Part shown: positions 15,491-23,823 of the stretch, piece by piece | How positions within the stretch are numbered: position 1 is the first letter of the stretch | How the letters are laid out: every line of letters begins with the position of its first letter | Assembly (NCBI GenBank): GCA_016744595.1 | Contig: JADGEB010000027.1 | Location: 1 to 43,842 of the forward strand | From: Desulfuromusa sp. | GTDB taxonomy: Bacteria > Desulfobacterota > Desulfuromonadia > Desulfuromonadales > Geopsychrobacteraceae | Direction of reading: 5' to 3' | Length of the DNA stretch: 43,842 bases | The notes under the pieces: model-generated | What the model was told of the DNA's origin: nothing | What the model saw: only the letters and a program-made list of their open reading frames with translations | Databases searched by the model: none | Translations under genes and position numbers: made by a program

Positions 15491-17371
15491 CTATATTACC
15501 CTTTGCGACTCTGCTTGTTCCTCCGCTTCTTCACCGTTATCCTGTGCCGGGAAATGGTAACAACGGGTTGATCCTTTGCCAGGTAAGCGTTGCACCACTT
15601 GCGGTTTGCCATCGTTGCCTTGGCGCAGTAATCCCTTTTCAATCAAAACCTTTGCCGCCCAACGTGGCTCAAATCTGTTACACAATTCTCTTTTGAATAT
15701 TTCCGGAAATACAAAATGCTCATAGACATGGTTCTCTGTATCCATGCCAGTGGTCACCGCACGACGAAAACCCGCCCGGTTCAAGGTTGGCTGTTTGGTT
15801 TTACTCCCAATCAACGAAAACCGACTTTCTCCATGACGCTCAAAGAACTCCGCAACCTGCTGTAAAAGCTGTTCAGCCTCTCCTTGTCCGGCAGTCCCGC
15901 GACGTTGCAACCAGGAATTAAAACATATCAGCACAGAGTCTATCGCTTCTCCTTTAGCCCAACTCGTTAGACCGTAAAGGGTAGCCAATTCACCCCCGGC
16001 AGCAACCAGAGCAAAGCGCTTGGCGACTCGGTGCACTTGTCCTGATGCAGCAGGGGGGACCGCAAAGGCCAAGAATTGTGCCTGAATATTAGTAATCCAG
16101 CGGAGGCGGTTGGATCGTTGAGTTGGATGGTTCATTTCTTCAGTAAGTTTCTTCAGATAGGCATGCAGGACAGCACCATGCACATGACCGCTAACGGCTT
16201 TCAGGTGATCGGCCAGCTCTGCGGGATTATCCATCCCATGGATATTCTCAAAAATCCCCATCTCCTTCCCGGCATCAGCTTCAATGTCAGCCAGGCGCAA
16301 CTCCTGACCGGCAAAGCTCCGTTTTCCTGATGATGCCATCATTGTGGACAGGTCTGTTTCACCGGTGGTTAAAAACAGGATCCGCCATTGACGCCGGTCA
16401 CGGGCATTGCCGTATTGATCAGCCCGTCCTCGACCGACACCCCCAGCGAGCTTATAGACAACCTGACCGATCTGCTCTGGATGCGCTTGCCCAAGCTCGT
16501 CCATAAACAGACAGGCATCGTTATGCTGTACCGCTGTCGACTCAAAAGCATTGGCAGTACTGTCACAAGTCTTAACTTGTCCTTCAGGAGAACCTGCAAT
16601 TGATGCAGCAACATACAGAGCCGTTGTCTTGCCGTCTCCTGAACGACCCACAATATTGAAGCCACCTCCCTCCCCCTGAGAGAGAGGCAAAAGTCCCGCA
16701 GCCAGGGGCAGGGAAGCTGTGAACACAAGGCGACTGTTGCCGATGCAATAACGACCGATCTGCTCTTGCCAGTTTTCAACGGTACCACTGACACTGTAAT
16801 CCGGTGCCCCCTCACCGGGATTGGGGAGAATGACCGACTCTTTGCCAATACTGCCGATGGTTTCCTCTGGTAGGACAAAGGCATGTTGCTCTCCTTTGAT
16901 CAGCCAACCTGTACGGTCGGCTAAGATGATACGATCCAGGTTACGGGGATGTCGGACAAAGCTTTTCAGTAGATCGGTAAACTGACTGCGTTCACGTGTT
17001 CCAGGACCAAAGGCTCCCCCTAAACTGACGAACTGAACACGGGCCTCATCTCCGCCACTACGATAGATAAGCTCTTGTGGCAAAGTCCATATCTTGGTTT
17101 TCCGGTCCATATCAGTCAGTTCAAGAATCAGTGTGAATCTATCGCCACCACTGGTGCGGGCGATCCCCAATGGAGCCAGTCTGGTTGAAAAATAAACGTC
17201 CTCGACATGTCCCTCTTTATCTTCAACTTGCAGATAAACGGCATCAAGTTTAACGATAAAGCGCCCGAAGGGAATACCTTTCTCAGCATTCATTGTGGCG
17301 TTAATTTTTTCCTTGACCAGCTTCAGCCCTTTTTTTGAAGCCAAGTCATTAAAATCAGAATCTTTTGCCAT
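15491..17371 (-). CDS. DUF927 ATPase, replicative-helicase-like protein of the island
   Basis: A 626-residue protein. The N-terminal 190 residues match no domain I can name. The DUF927 ATPase core follows, with Walker A GRSGDGKTTAL near residue 245 and Walker B CLFMDELGQ near 290, then a conserved GVGRGRAD...WRILFLTTGE stretch containing the sensor. The C-terminal 150 residues may be a winged-helix DNA-binding region. Proteins of this kind are encoded next to Toprim primases in integrative elements and are thought to act as replicative helicases. It begins 5 bp after the primase stop, so the pair is coupled. The iteron cluster lies just past its 3' end. Confidence 0.85.
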   Translation of the reverse strand: MAKDSDFNDLASKKGLKLVKEKINATMNAEKGIPFGRFIVKLDAVYLQVEDKEGHVEDVYFSTRLAPLGIARTSGGDRFTLILELTDMDRKTKIWTLPQELIYRSGGDEARVQFVSLGGAFGPGTRERSQFTDLLKSFVRHPRNLDRIILADRTGWLIKGEQHAFVLPEETIGSIGKESVILPNPGEGAPDYSVSGTVENWQEQIGRYCIGNSRLVFTASLPLAAGLLPLSQGEGGGFNIVGRSGDGKTTALYVAASIAGSPEGQVKTCDSTANAFESTAVQHNDACLFMDELGQAHPEQIGQVVYKLAGGVGRGRADQYGNARDRRQWRILFLTTGETDLSTMMASSGKRSFAGQELRLADIEADAGKEMGIFENIHGMDNPAELADHLKAVSGHVHGAVLHAYLKKLTEEMNHPTQRSNRLRWITNIQAQFLAFAVPPAASGQVHRVAKRFALVAAGGELATLYGLTSWAKGEAIDSVLICFNSWLQRRGTAGQGEAEQLLQQVAEFFERHGESRFSLIGSKTKQPTLNRAGFRRAVTTGMDTENHVYEHFVFPEIFKRELCNRFEPRWAAKVLIEKGLLRQGNDGKPQVVQRLPGKGSTRCYHFPAQDNGEEAEEQAESQRVI

Positions 17372-17376
17372 GATAG

Positions 17377-18192
17377 TTACTCACTTTCAGAAAAATCGGG
17401 CTCAACCCAGGACCCATCAACAGCAGTCGCAGCGTCAATAGCAGCAGCGCGGCCAACTGGATCCGCATCGGCACAGATTAGGATGTGAACTTTCGGATAT
17501 TTTCCCCGCAGCGCAAGAGCAACAGGCTTTAGGTTGCCAGCAAAAAAAGCGACAGCGCAGGGGTGACCGGTGGCCTCAAACAGAGTGGCTGCTGTGGCAA
17601 AGCCTTCGGCCAGCAACAGAACGTCACTTGGGAGTGGACCTATAGCGTAATAGGCTCCAGCAACGGCAGTACCGCTTAAGAATTTTTTACCACCGTCCTT
17701 ATCGATAAATTGCAGACCGGTCAGTTCTCCAGAACTGCTACACATTGGCACCACTAGAGAACTATTCATCTGCTTAATGCCATGGGGTTGAACCTGCTTC
17801 TTGATCAGATAGGGATGATCAGGGGAGGCAGGCTGTGCCCCTTGCCACAACCGCCGGGCTTTTTCAGCGGCGGCGGTATGGCGCTGGTGTTGTTCTTCAA
17901 CCTGTTTATGGCGTTGCTCGGCCATGCGTTGCACATATTCGCGGCGTTCTGTCGAACTTAATTCCCGGTGTGGCTTACCCGAAAACCAAGTTTCACGAAT
18001 ATCATGCTTCCAACTTCCAAAGCTGGCACCATGACTGCCGTCGCCATTGTCGAATAAAGTGATATAGCCGTTCTTCGACTGAGGGCGATCCTCCGGCAGC
18101 CGAAACCGCCGGAGTCTCCCGTCTGCAATCAGTGGCGCCTGGGTTGGATCAACCCCAGCGGCAATCATGGCAGCTTTTAGTCTGCTGAACAT
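17377..18192 (-). CDS. Toprim-domain primase-like protein
   Basis: A 271-residue protein. The N-terminal half contains a charged coiled segment (RREYVQRMAEQRHKQ), then HPYLIKKQVQPHGIK and LTGLQFIDKDGGKKFL, as in primases of the P4 and island type. A C-terminal Toprim domain shows the catalytic Glu in LLLAEGFATAATL and the metal-binding DxD in LICADADPVG. I prefer the ATG at 18192 to the upstream TTG at 18210. Either way it overlaps the preceding small gene. No zinc-ribbon cysteines are visible, so DNA recognition may come from the DUF927 partner. The likely role is priming of island DNA replication after excision. Confidence 0.85.
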   Translation of the reverse strand: MFSRLKAAMIAAGVDPTQAPLIADGRLRRFRLPEDRPQSKNGYITLFDNGDGSHGASFGSWKHDIRETWFSGKPHRELSSTERREYVQRMAEQRHKQVEEQHQRHTAAAEKARRLWQGAQPASPDHPYLIKKQVQPHGIKQMNSSLVVPMCSSSGELTGLQFIDKDGGKKFLSGTAVAGAYYAIGPLPSDVLLLAEGFATAATLFEATGHPCAVAFFAGNLKPVALALRGKYPKVHILICADADPVGRAAAIDAATAVDGSWVEPDFSESE

Positions 18193-18446
18193 TTGATACG
18201 ATGAGCGCAATAATATGTGCGTCCCCGCTCTTCGCTTGTGCGCTCAGGATATTCCCGAAAAACCAAATTGTCGAGATCACAGCGAAGTTGATCAAGGTTG
18301 CAATAGGATTTTTCTGCTAAACCGGCAAGTTTGCGATTGTAGGCACGGCCAAGTTCGCAATAGATCTGCATAAGCCTGTTGCGCATATGATAAAGCTCTT
18401 CGCCCAATTCTTGATGTTGTTCGAAGGTATAGTGTTTTTTTCTCAT
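18177..18446 (-). CDS. Small hypothetical protein of the replication operon
   Basis: An 89-residue, mostly helical and charged protein with three cysteines. It has GGAGGTGCAGC before its ATG, and that ATG overlaps the stop of the upstream regulator gene (ATGA). It also overlaps the start of the primase gene, so it is embedded in the operon. I recognise no family. The position between an AlpA-like regulator and a primase is common for uncharacterised genes of P4-like islands. Confidence 0.65.
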   Translation of the reverse strand: MRKKHYTFEQHQELGEELYHMRNRLMQIYCELGRAYNRKLAGLAEKSYCNLDQLRCDLDNLVFREYPERTSEERGRTYYCAHRIKCSAD

Positions 18447-18676
18447 GCTGCACCTCCTTTACTGCGCTGACGGAGCCAATCGGCCAAGCTTTCAGCGACA
18501 TAGGCGCGCTTGTTACCGACCTTGAGCGATTCGGGGACTGGTTGACCTAGGCTCGATAAGTTTTGCAGGGTTTTTCCGGAGAGGATACCGCCAGAGAAGC
18601 GTTTCACTTCTGGTGCGGCAACTAAAGGGGATGACCACTGCTCAGCCATCAGATCGAATACGTCGTGTTGTTTCAT
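18443..18676 (-). CDS. AlpA-like small DNA-binding regulator
   Basis: A 77-residue protein starting at the ATG at 18676, preceded by GGAG at 7 bp. The middle (SGGILSGKTLQNLSSLGQ) followed by LKVGNKRAYVAESLADWL is the winged helix-turn-helix pattern of AlpA/excisionase-type regulators, which read a site, then a wing K-x-G-x-x-R-x-Y. In P4-like elements these proteins control integrase transcription and excision. It opens the operon with the small protein, primase and DUF927 genes. Confidence 0.72.
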   Translation of the reverse strand: MKQHDVFDLMAEQWSSPLVAAPEVKRFSGGILSGKTLQNLSSLGQPVPESLKVGNKRAYVAESLADWLRQRSKGGAA

Positions 18677-18801
18677 GTTTTTACTCCTACACATGGTTGA
18701 GGTGTGCCGGGCTTCCCTCGGCGGTTGTCAATGCGTAGGAAAAAATAGCCCCGTTCAGTTGTTTCTGATACGGGGCTATATAGTCCAGTTTTGAGGTGAG
18801 T

Positions 18802-19596
18802 TTATTTGGTGGGGTATGGCGGAAGTGGAAATGGTTTTTTGTCGTGAGGAAGATTCCCATGTTTTGGGATATGTCCGGGGCGGCTTGAGGTGTAAACACG
18901 GGCAGCAGCTTTTTCTGTGAGCCCGTCGGCTCCGGCGTACTCCATAAGCCAATCAGTAATTTGAGTTTTGGTGGGGCGGTTGTGTCCAACCGGCGGTGGT
19001 GACTCCCAGAATAGCTTGGAAACAATGTCTGTTAGCTTTGCTTCAAGCGGCCTTTTAGCCTGGGCTTGGTTGTCTGAAGAAGGGACGACTTGTTTGGGCT
19101 GTTCTTCGGAAAACCAAAATCTGGGCAAGGGGTGTTCGAGAGCCTCACACCAGACACGGAAATCATCACGGTTGAGTCTTTCTGTAAATGCGTACTCTTC
19201 GATCCAAGCTGGTTCTACTGTTGATTCTAATGGTTGAATAAGTTGTTTTAGGCGTGAAAGCTTTTTGTCATAATCAATGAATTTAGCAGGAGAAGAGGGG
19301 ATAGAAATCGTTTTTTGACCAAGGATTTTTCCATTTTTGGCGGTTACCCCCAAGACCTCAATAAGTGCATATACATCTTGACCAGATTCCTCTGTTACCC
19401 ATCTGGCAGGGGTGGCAGTCTGAAATAACTTCCATGAGTTATCGGGACGTAAAAGCAGTTCCGGTGGCTCACTGTATATAGCTCTGGCCATGTGCACCAG
19501 CCAAGTAAAGCGGCTGGTATTCGGAAATTCCCTTGAGCATTCCTCGGCAATAGTGAGTATCGGAAGGATTTCATCATCAATTTGAAGCGTTAACAT
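18802..19596 (-). CDS. Hypothetical island protein
   Basis: A 264-residue soluble protein without signal peptide or membrane helices, preceded by GAGGGGGTG. The N-terminal half is mixed and the C-terminal 70 residues (GHNRPTKTQITDWLMEYAGADGLTEKAAARVYTS in short) look like a small helical DNA-binding or adaptor domain. I do not recognise the family. Its place upstream of the AlpA-like regulator on the same strand suggests a role in island maintenance. A smaller overlapping frame (18687-19025) appears to be a shadow. Confidence 0.65.
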   Translation of the reverse strand: MLTLQIDDEILPILTIAEECSREFPNTSRFTWLVHMARAIYSEPPELLLRPDNSWKLFQTATPARWVTEESGQDVYALIEVLGVTAKNGKILGQKTISIPSSPAKFIDYDKKLSRLKQLIQPLESTVEPAWIEEYAFTERLNRDDFRVWCEALEHPLPRFWFSEEQPKQVVPSSDNQAQAKRPLEAKLTDIVSKLFWESPPPVGHNRPTKTQITDWLMEYAGADGLTEKAAARVYTSSRPGHIPKHGNLPHDKKPFPLPPYPTK

Positions 19597-19709
19597 CTAA
19601 TTTGCACCCCCTCAAGGGAATCCCTCATTTGTGGTCTGCCGGGAAGAGCGGGCGGGAGTCGCTGCGCCTAGCCTGGCAATGGGTATTAGTTGTTGGTAAC
19701 CCCATTCGG

Positions 19710-20918
19710 CTAATTTATAACGGGGCGTAATGGGTGAGGCTCTACGGAGTTGTGTTCCTGCAATTCTGTTCCAATATTCATCATCTCAACATACCTGTTA
19801 TAGCTGAACACTCGGTTACGCTTCTGTGCAGTGAGTTCTCGCACGATGCCAAGCTGCTGAAGGTGGCCTAGGGTCTTATTGACCGTAGCTGGAGTTATGC
19901 CGGTTTTTTCAGCAAGCCAATTGGATGTGGCGATAGGACGCTCCATAAGTGCCCGGTGGACCTGTAAGGCGGACTTTGCTGCTCGGCCAAGGGTAGTGAT
20001 TTTTTCTTGATCTCGATTGGAAAGCTCGAAAAGCTGCTGTGCTGTTTCCACTGCCTGAGTTGCGGTAACGATGACTGCTTCAGCAAAAAAATCGAGCCAA
20101 GCTTCCCAATCTCCTGTCATGCGAACATTATTGAGAAGCTCATAGTAATACTGGCGATGTTGCTTAAAATAGAGGCTGAGGTAGAGCATCGGCTTTTGCA
20201 GGACTTTTTGATCACAAAGAAGCAGAGTAATTAGGAGCCTTCCCAGGCGACCGTTACCATCAAGAAATGGATGGATCGTCTCAAACTGTACATGAGCCAG
20301 AGCTGTTTTGAGTAATACCGGAGTTGGAGCAGGTTGATCATGGAGGAAAAGCTCAAGCTTTCCCATACAATCCAATACCTGTTCTGCCGGAGGAGGAACA
20401 AATGCAGCATTTCCCGGTCTGGTGCCGCCAATCCAATTCTGACTACGGCGAAATTCACCCGGAGTCTGATTGCTCCCACGACCTTTGTTTAAAAGTACGT
20501 TGTGGATCTCCCGGAACATCCGTAACGATAGCGGCAATCCCTCTTCCAGTAAGCGCAATCCATGGTTGAGAGCAGCAACATAGTTACTGACTTCACGAAC
20601 ATCATCTAGTGGAGCGCCCGGTTCCTGATCCAGTTCAAAGAGCAGCAGATCCGAAAGTGACGATTGTGTCCCCTCAATCATCGAGGAAAGCACAGCCTCT
20701 TTGCGGATGTACATATAGAGGAATAGTGAGGTGTCAGGGAGTAGAGAAGAAACGCTGTCAAGTCGGCCCAGTGCCAGTAGTGCTTGGTCGAACTTGCTAC
20801 GTAACTCAGGTGTCCAATCAATGGGGGGACGCGGTGGAAGAGGGGCAGGAATGAAGGCTTGTGCTTTCTCTCCCGCTGTTGATATGGCCACGTACTGTCC
20901 TTGAAGTTTTCGGATCAT
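19710..20918 (-). CDS. Fic family protein with C-terminal winged helix
   Basis: A 402-residue class II Fic protein. The inhibitory motif (S/T)xxxE(G/N) is seen as SSMIEG near residue 78. The catalytic loop is HPFLDGNGRLGR near residue 215, with His and the phosphate-binding GNGR intact. The substrate flap region before it (WIGGTRPGNAAFVPPP) is typical. The C-terminal 80 residues hold a winged helix-turn-helix (NWLAEKTGITPATVNKTLGHL). Fic domains transfer AMP or another nucleotide moiety from NTPs to protein hydroxyls. The DNA-binding tail suggests autoregulation through the palindrome just upstream (20935-20964). Targets are unknown. Confidence 0.93.
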   Translation of the reverse strand: MIRKLQGQYVAISTAGEKAQAFIPAPLPPRPPIDWTPELRSKFDQALLALGRLDSVSSLLPDTSLFLYMYIRKEAVLSSMIEGTQSSLSDLLLFELDQEPGAPLDDVREVSNYVAALNHGLRLLEEGLPLSLRMFREIHNVLLNKGRGSNQTPGEFRRSQNWIGGTRPGNAAFVPPPAEQVLDCMGKLELFLHDQPAPTPVLLKTALAHVQFETIHPFLDGNGRLGRLLITLLLCDQKVLQKPMLYLSLYFKQHRQYYYELLNNVRMTGDWEAWLDFFAEAVIVTATQAVETAQQLFELSNRDQEKITTLGRAAKSALQVHRALMERPIATSNWLAEKTGITPATVNKTLGHLQQLGIVRELTAQKRNRVFSYNRYVEMMNIGTELQEHNSVEPHPLRPVIN

Positions 20919-20934
20919 TTTATTGCCTCAAACC

Positions 20935-20964
20935 TAAAATAAAATATTTCTTTATTTTATTTTA
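20935..20964. promoter_or_regulatory. Perfect AT-rich palindrome upstream of the first Fic gene
   Basis: Arms TAAAATAAAATA (20935-20946) and TATTTTATTTTA (20953-20964) are exact inverted complements around a 6-bp centre. A further half-site CTAAAATA occurs at 20974-20981. The palindrome begins 17 bp upstream of the Fic start codon. This is what an operator for a dimeric winged-helix protein would look like, and the Fic protein's own C-terminal domain is the obvious candidate. Confidence 0.6.
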
Positions 20965-21020
20965 CGGCATTATTCTAAAATAGTAGTCGTGATTGGAAAA
21001 AGCAAGAGGGTTTTTCGGTG

Positions 21021-21776
21021 TTACTCTTCCTGCAAGCTTTTAATCAGTCGAAGGTATTCACGCTGAGCTTCCCAAACCATATTAGAGAGTAAATTGTTGA
21101 ACGGCATATTATCCCCACTGTTGCTGGTTTGCAGAGCCGAAATATAATCACCTCGGAGCAAGGGGGGGATAATTGTTATAGGATGACCTGATTGCATGAG
21201 TGCCAGATTCATCAACAGTCTGGCAGTTCTGCCGTTACCATCAATAAATGGGTGAATCGTTGCCAATTGGATATGCAGCCAGGCGGCGAAATGAACCGGG
21301 TGTAAGGACTCTCTTTGTTTCGGAATTTGACTGTAAAAGTCATTCATTGCAGAGAGAATCTTTGATGGTGGTGGAGGAACGAAGCTTGTTCCTGTGATAA
21401 TAACTGGTTTAGTGCGGTAACTTCCGGCATTGCTAGCATCGATTCTATAATAAAACAGGCGATGCAGGTTAAGAATGGCTGCCCCGTCAATTTTTTCCGA
21501 CTTGGATAGCTCATACAGAGTATCAAAAGCTTCGCTGTGCCCTATGGCCTCCAAGTGGTCGCGCAACGGCTTACCGCTGACCGTAAGCCCATCTTCAATA
21601 ACCACCTTGGTTTCACTTTCTGTCAAGGTGTTGCCTTCTAAAGCATTACTGGAGTAGGTCAGGCCAATACGGTAGTATTCGCGCAACTGCAGCAGGGCAT
21701 CCCGATTCAGGGGACGTAGCTGATTGATTTGCTGTTGCAGATGATTTACTTGGTCAATTTTGTCGTCGTGGATCAT
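21021..21776 (-). CDS. Second Fic family protein
   Basis: A 251-residue Fic protein. The class II inhibitory motif appears near the N-terminus as SSNALEGN. The active-site loop is HPFIDGNGRTAR near residue 180, complete. The flap PVIITGTSFVPPPP precedes it. It has no C-terminal DNA-binding domain, unlike its neighbour, and the two share only the core, so they are not a recent duplication. AAGGGGATT precedes the ATG. It is encoded between the integrase and the other Fic gene, all in one direction. The substrate and nucleotide donor are unknown. Confidence 0.92.
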   Translation of the reverse strand: MIHDDKIDQVNHLQQQINQLRPLNRDALLQLREYYRIGLTYSSNALEGNTLTESETKVVIEDGLTVSGKPLRDHLEAIGHSEAFDTLYELSKSEKIDGAAILNLHRLFYYRIDASNAGSYRTKPVIITGTSFVPPPPSKILSAMNDFYSQIPKQRESLHPVHFAAWLHIQLATIHPFIDGNGRTARLLMNLALMQSGHPITIIPPLLRGDYISALQTSNSGDNMPFNNLLSNMVWEAQREYLRLIKSLQEE

Positions 21777-21823
21777 TGAATCCCCTTGTGGTTTGATGAT
21801 TGTCGCTAGTTTGCCAGAATTTG

Positions 21824-23068
21824 TTATTGACGTCCATTCAGAGGAATAACCTTTGCTGTTTTCTCTTTGCCGGTAATTTGGAGGATATGTCGTTCCCAGG
21901 TTAACCAGGCGTGTTTTTTTTCATCATCCTGGTTGTGGCGCAGATAGTGAACGGCGGTTACGGAGTGGAGCCGATGGGAGAGAACTGCGGCGATATGGTC
22001 TGTTGTGGAACCCAAAAGAGCGAGCCCACTGCCAATAGTCCGGCGTAGATCGTGGGCACAGAAGCGCTCAACACCGTAATAATTATTACGTTTGAGATTA
22101 TGATTTAATGCTTGCGTGCTTAGAGGTTGCCGTTTCTTCTTTCCTTCCCGAAGCACCTCGTTAAAAAACGGATGGCGTTTTTCTGTCAGTAGATTGCGGG
22201 TTGTTTCAGTCAAGTAGACTCTGTGTGGACGCTTCGATTTTGTGCGGCTACCGGGGATTGTCCACCAGTGGTTTGTTGCGTCAATCTCTTTGCGATCCAG
22301 GTTCAGGGCCTCACTCAAGCGAACGCCAGTCAGGAGCAGGAACTTTAATAGGAGATGTAGATTTTCATCTCCAATATTATTCCAAACGGTTACAATTTCA
22401 TCATCCACTAAGGTGCGTTCACGAGGTTGGTTAGCTTTTGGTTTTGGAATAGATGGAACTGGGTTAACCTCAACATACTCTCGACTTGGTTGTGATAGCC
22501 AAGTATAAAAGGCGCTCAGGGAAGAGCGAACTGCAACGGCTCTAGAAGGTGTTTTTTGTGCGGCTATGTACTCAATACACTGTGCCAGATATTTTTTAGG
22601 GATTTCAAAAATGATTGTTTTACCAAGGGGCGGCTTGCCCTTGGCTGGTTTATAGGCAGCAGCCAGCTTGAGATTGTCCAAGTAATAGTGGGCGGTAGAC
22701 GGGCGGACTTTCAAACCGGAAAGATATTCTTCCATTAGGTCGGAAAATGTTCGCTCTCGCTCTTCAGCCAATCGTGTTGCTTCTTCGGTTTCACGCCGGA
22801 TATACTCTCTTTGCTCTCGCTCTTCAGTTAAAGATACCGAGCCGGTACCAGCTTTCGCATTGGCGCGAAGTTCAGCAATCTTGCGTTCGGCATCAAGCTC
22901 AGAAACCCCTTCAGACAACCAACCGAAAGCTTCTGTTCGCGTTTGACCGGTTATGGTATAACGCAGAACCAGTAAACGGTCCTTTTTGACTCCGTGACGG
23001 CGGCTTTCGTGTTCTTTAAAAAAGACACCACGTCGACCTGTTGGCTTTAATTTGTCTCGTAATGCCAT
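21824..23068 (-). CDS. Tyrosine recombinase (island integrase)
   Basis: A 414-residue P4-type integrase. The N-terminal DUF4102-like arm-binding region contains YTITGQTRTEAFGWL. A charged coil (REYIRRETEEATRLAEERER) and a core-binding SAM-like domain follow. The catalytic domain has Arg in LTGVRLSEAL, Lys in SRTKSKRPHRV, HxxR in CAHDLRRT, His in LSHRLHS and the nucleophile Tyr in AVHYLRH. All are present, so the enzyme should be active. It is 157 bp from the right attachment core, with tandem arm-type repeats 20 bp upstream of its start. It inserts the element at tRNA-Arg. Confidence 0.95.
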   Translation of the reverse strand: MALRDKLKPTGRRGVFFKEHESRRHGVKKDRLLVLRYTITGQTRTEAFGWLSEGVSELDAERKIAELRANAKAGTGSVSLTEEREQREYIRRETEEATRLAEERERTFSDLMEEYLSGLKVRPSTAHYYLDNLKLAAAYKPAKGKPPLGKTIIFEIPKKYLAQCIEYIAAQKTPSRAVAVRSSLSAFYTWLSQPSREYVEVNPVPSIPKPKANQPRERTLVDDEIVTVWNNIGDENLHLLLKFLLLTGVRLSEALNLDRKEIDATNHWWTIPGSRTKSKRPHRVYLTETTRNLLTEKRHPFFNEVLREGKKKRQPLSTQALNHNLKRNNYYGVERFCAHDLRRTIGSGLALLGSTTDHIAAVLSHRLHSVTAVHYLRHNQDDEKKHAWLTWERHILQITGKEKTAKVIPLNGRQ

Positions 23069-23087
23069 GCCTTACCCCTTTAATTTT

Positions 23088-23111
23088 GGGTGCCAAGATG
23101 GGTGCCAAGAT
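23088..23111 (+). repeat. Right arm-type repeats (two tandem 12-mers)
   Basis: Two exact tandem copies of GGGTGCCAAGAT lie immediately upstream of the integrase start. They match the pair at 262-285 at 23 of 24 positions. Binding of integrase here could also repress its own promoter. Confidence 0.65.
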
Positions 23112-23225
23112 TTTACAGGATGCTCCCGGTTTTTAAGGGAACGTCTAGGAGACAAGATAACTCTAACTATGCTGAATATCAACAGAAAAAGGACATTATG
23201 GGATATGTTAGGAAAGTCAAATTAG

Positions 23226-23273
23226 TGACTACGGATCAGAAGGCCGGGAGTTCGAATCTTCCGCGGCGCGCCA
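23226..23273 (+). repeat. attR core (tRNA-Arg 3' fragment)
   Basis: An exact 48-bp copy of the 3' half of tRNA-Arg, from the anticodon stem to CCA. It lacks the 5' half and is therefore not a tRNA gene. It is probably the original chromosomal 3' end, displaced by integration, because it is followed by a strong terminator. Confidence 0.93.
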
Positions 23274-23283
23274 TTAAAAATTA

Positions 23284-23317
23284 ACGGGTTACAGCTACTT
23301 AGCTGTAACCCGTTTTT
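23284..23317 (+). terminator. Original tRNA-Arg terminator, displaced to the right
   Basis: ACGGGTTACAGCT (23284-23296) and AGCTGTAACCCGT (23301-23313) form a perfect 13-bp stem with a 4-nt loop, followed by a T run. It lies 11 bp after the tRNA fragment. Confidence 0.85.
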
Positions 23318-23823
23318 AGTTTTTTGTCTCTCAGTTGTCTTTGTGTTACCCCTATGTTATCCCCGTGGAAACATAGTCCGGCCAAGGGATTTCCCCTCTC
23401 ACCGTTTTAAAGGAGGGTTTTCTTCTCCTTGGTCGCTAAAGCGTTCTAATGGAAAACTAGTGATTTGATAGAAGCTTACGCAGACATCCATTGGATACGC
23501 GACGACATTGATAAGGGTTTTACTGGAAGTGGTGACTTACAGTGACGCTCGATTTGTCCGGTTTTCTGAACCGTAAAACAGTGCAGAACAACTTTCGGTA
23601 TGCTCTTGGTTGATAGATAGCTTCGAACTGAGATTACCCTCGAACATTGTTCAATAAGTAGGTACTTGTTGGAATTGAGTCGGTCGCCTACCCCTCTTCT
23701 ATGTTTGAAAATTCTCTGAAAGTGATTTTAAAACGGTGGGGCGAATTGGTTCCAGCTGCGCGCGTTGTCCACCGGCTTGAGCATGCTCAATACCTCTAAG
23801 CCCATGCTAGGGGGCCAGCTTGG
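23318..23823. other. Non-coding interval with an inverted-repeat-bounded segment
   Basis: About 500 bp without an intact gene. CACCGTTTTAAA (23400-23411) and its inverted complement TTTAAAACGGTG (23727-23738) bound a segment of 339 bp. Inside is a short frame LIEAYADIHWIRDDIDKGF (about 23468-23545) that ends at a stop and fits no family I can name. It may be a decayed transposon or a non-autonomous element. No target duplication is evident. Confidence 0.4.

Noticed and set aside
18687..19025. Reverse-strand frame of 112 codons
   Set aside because: It overlaps the better-supported 264-residue gene in another frame, with unconvincing composition.
23226..23273. Second tRNA-Arg gene
   Set aside because: Only the 3' half is present; no 5' acceptor strand or D arm precedes it. 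It is an attachment-site copy.
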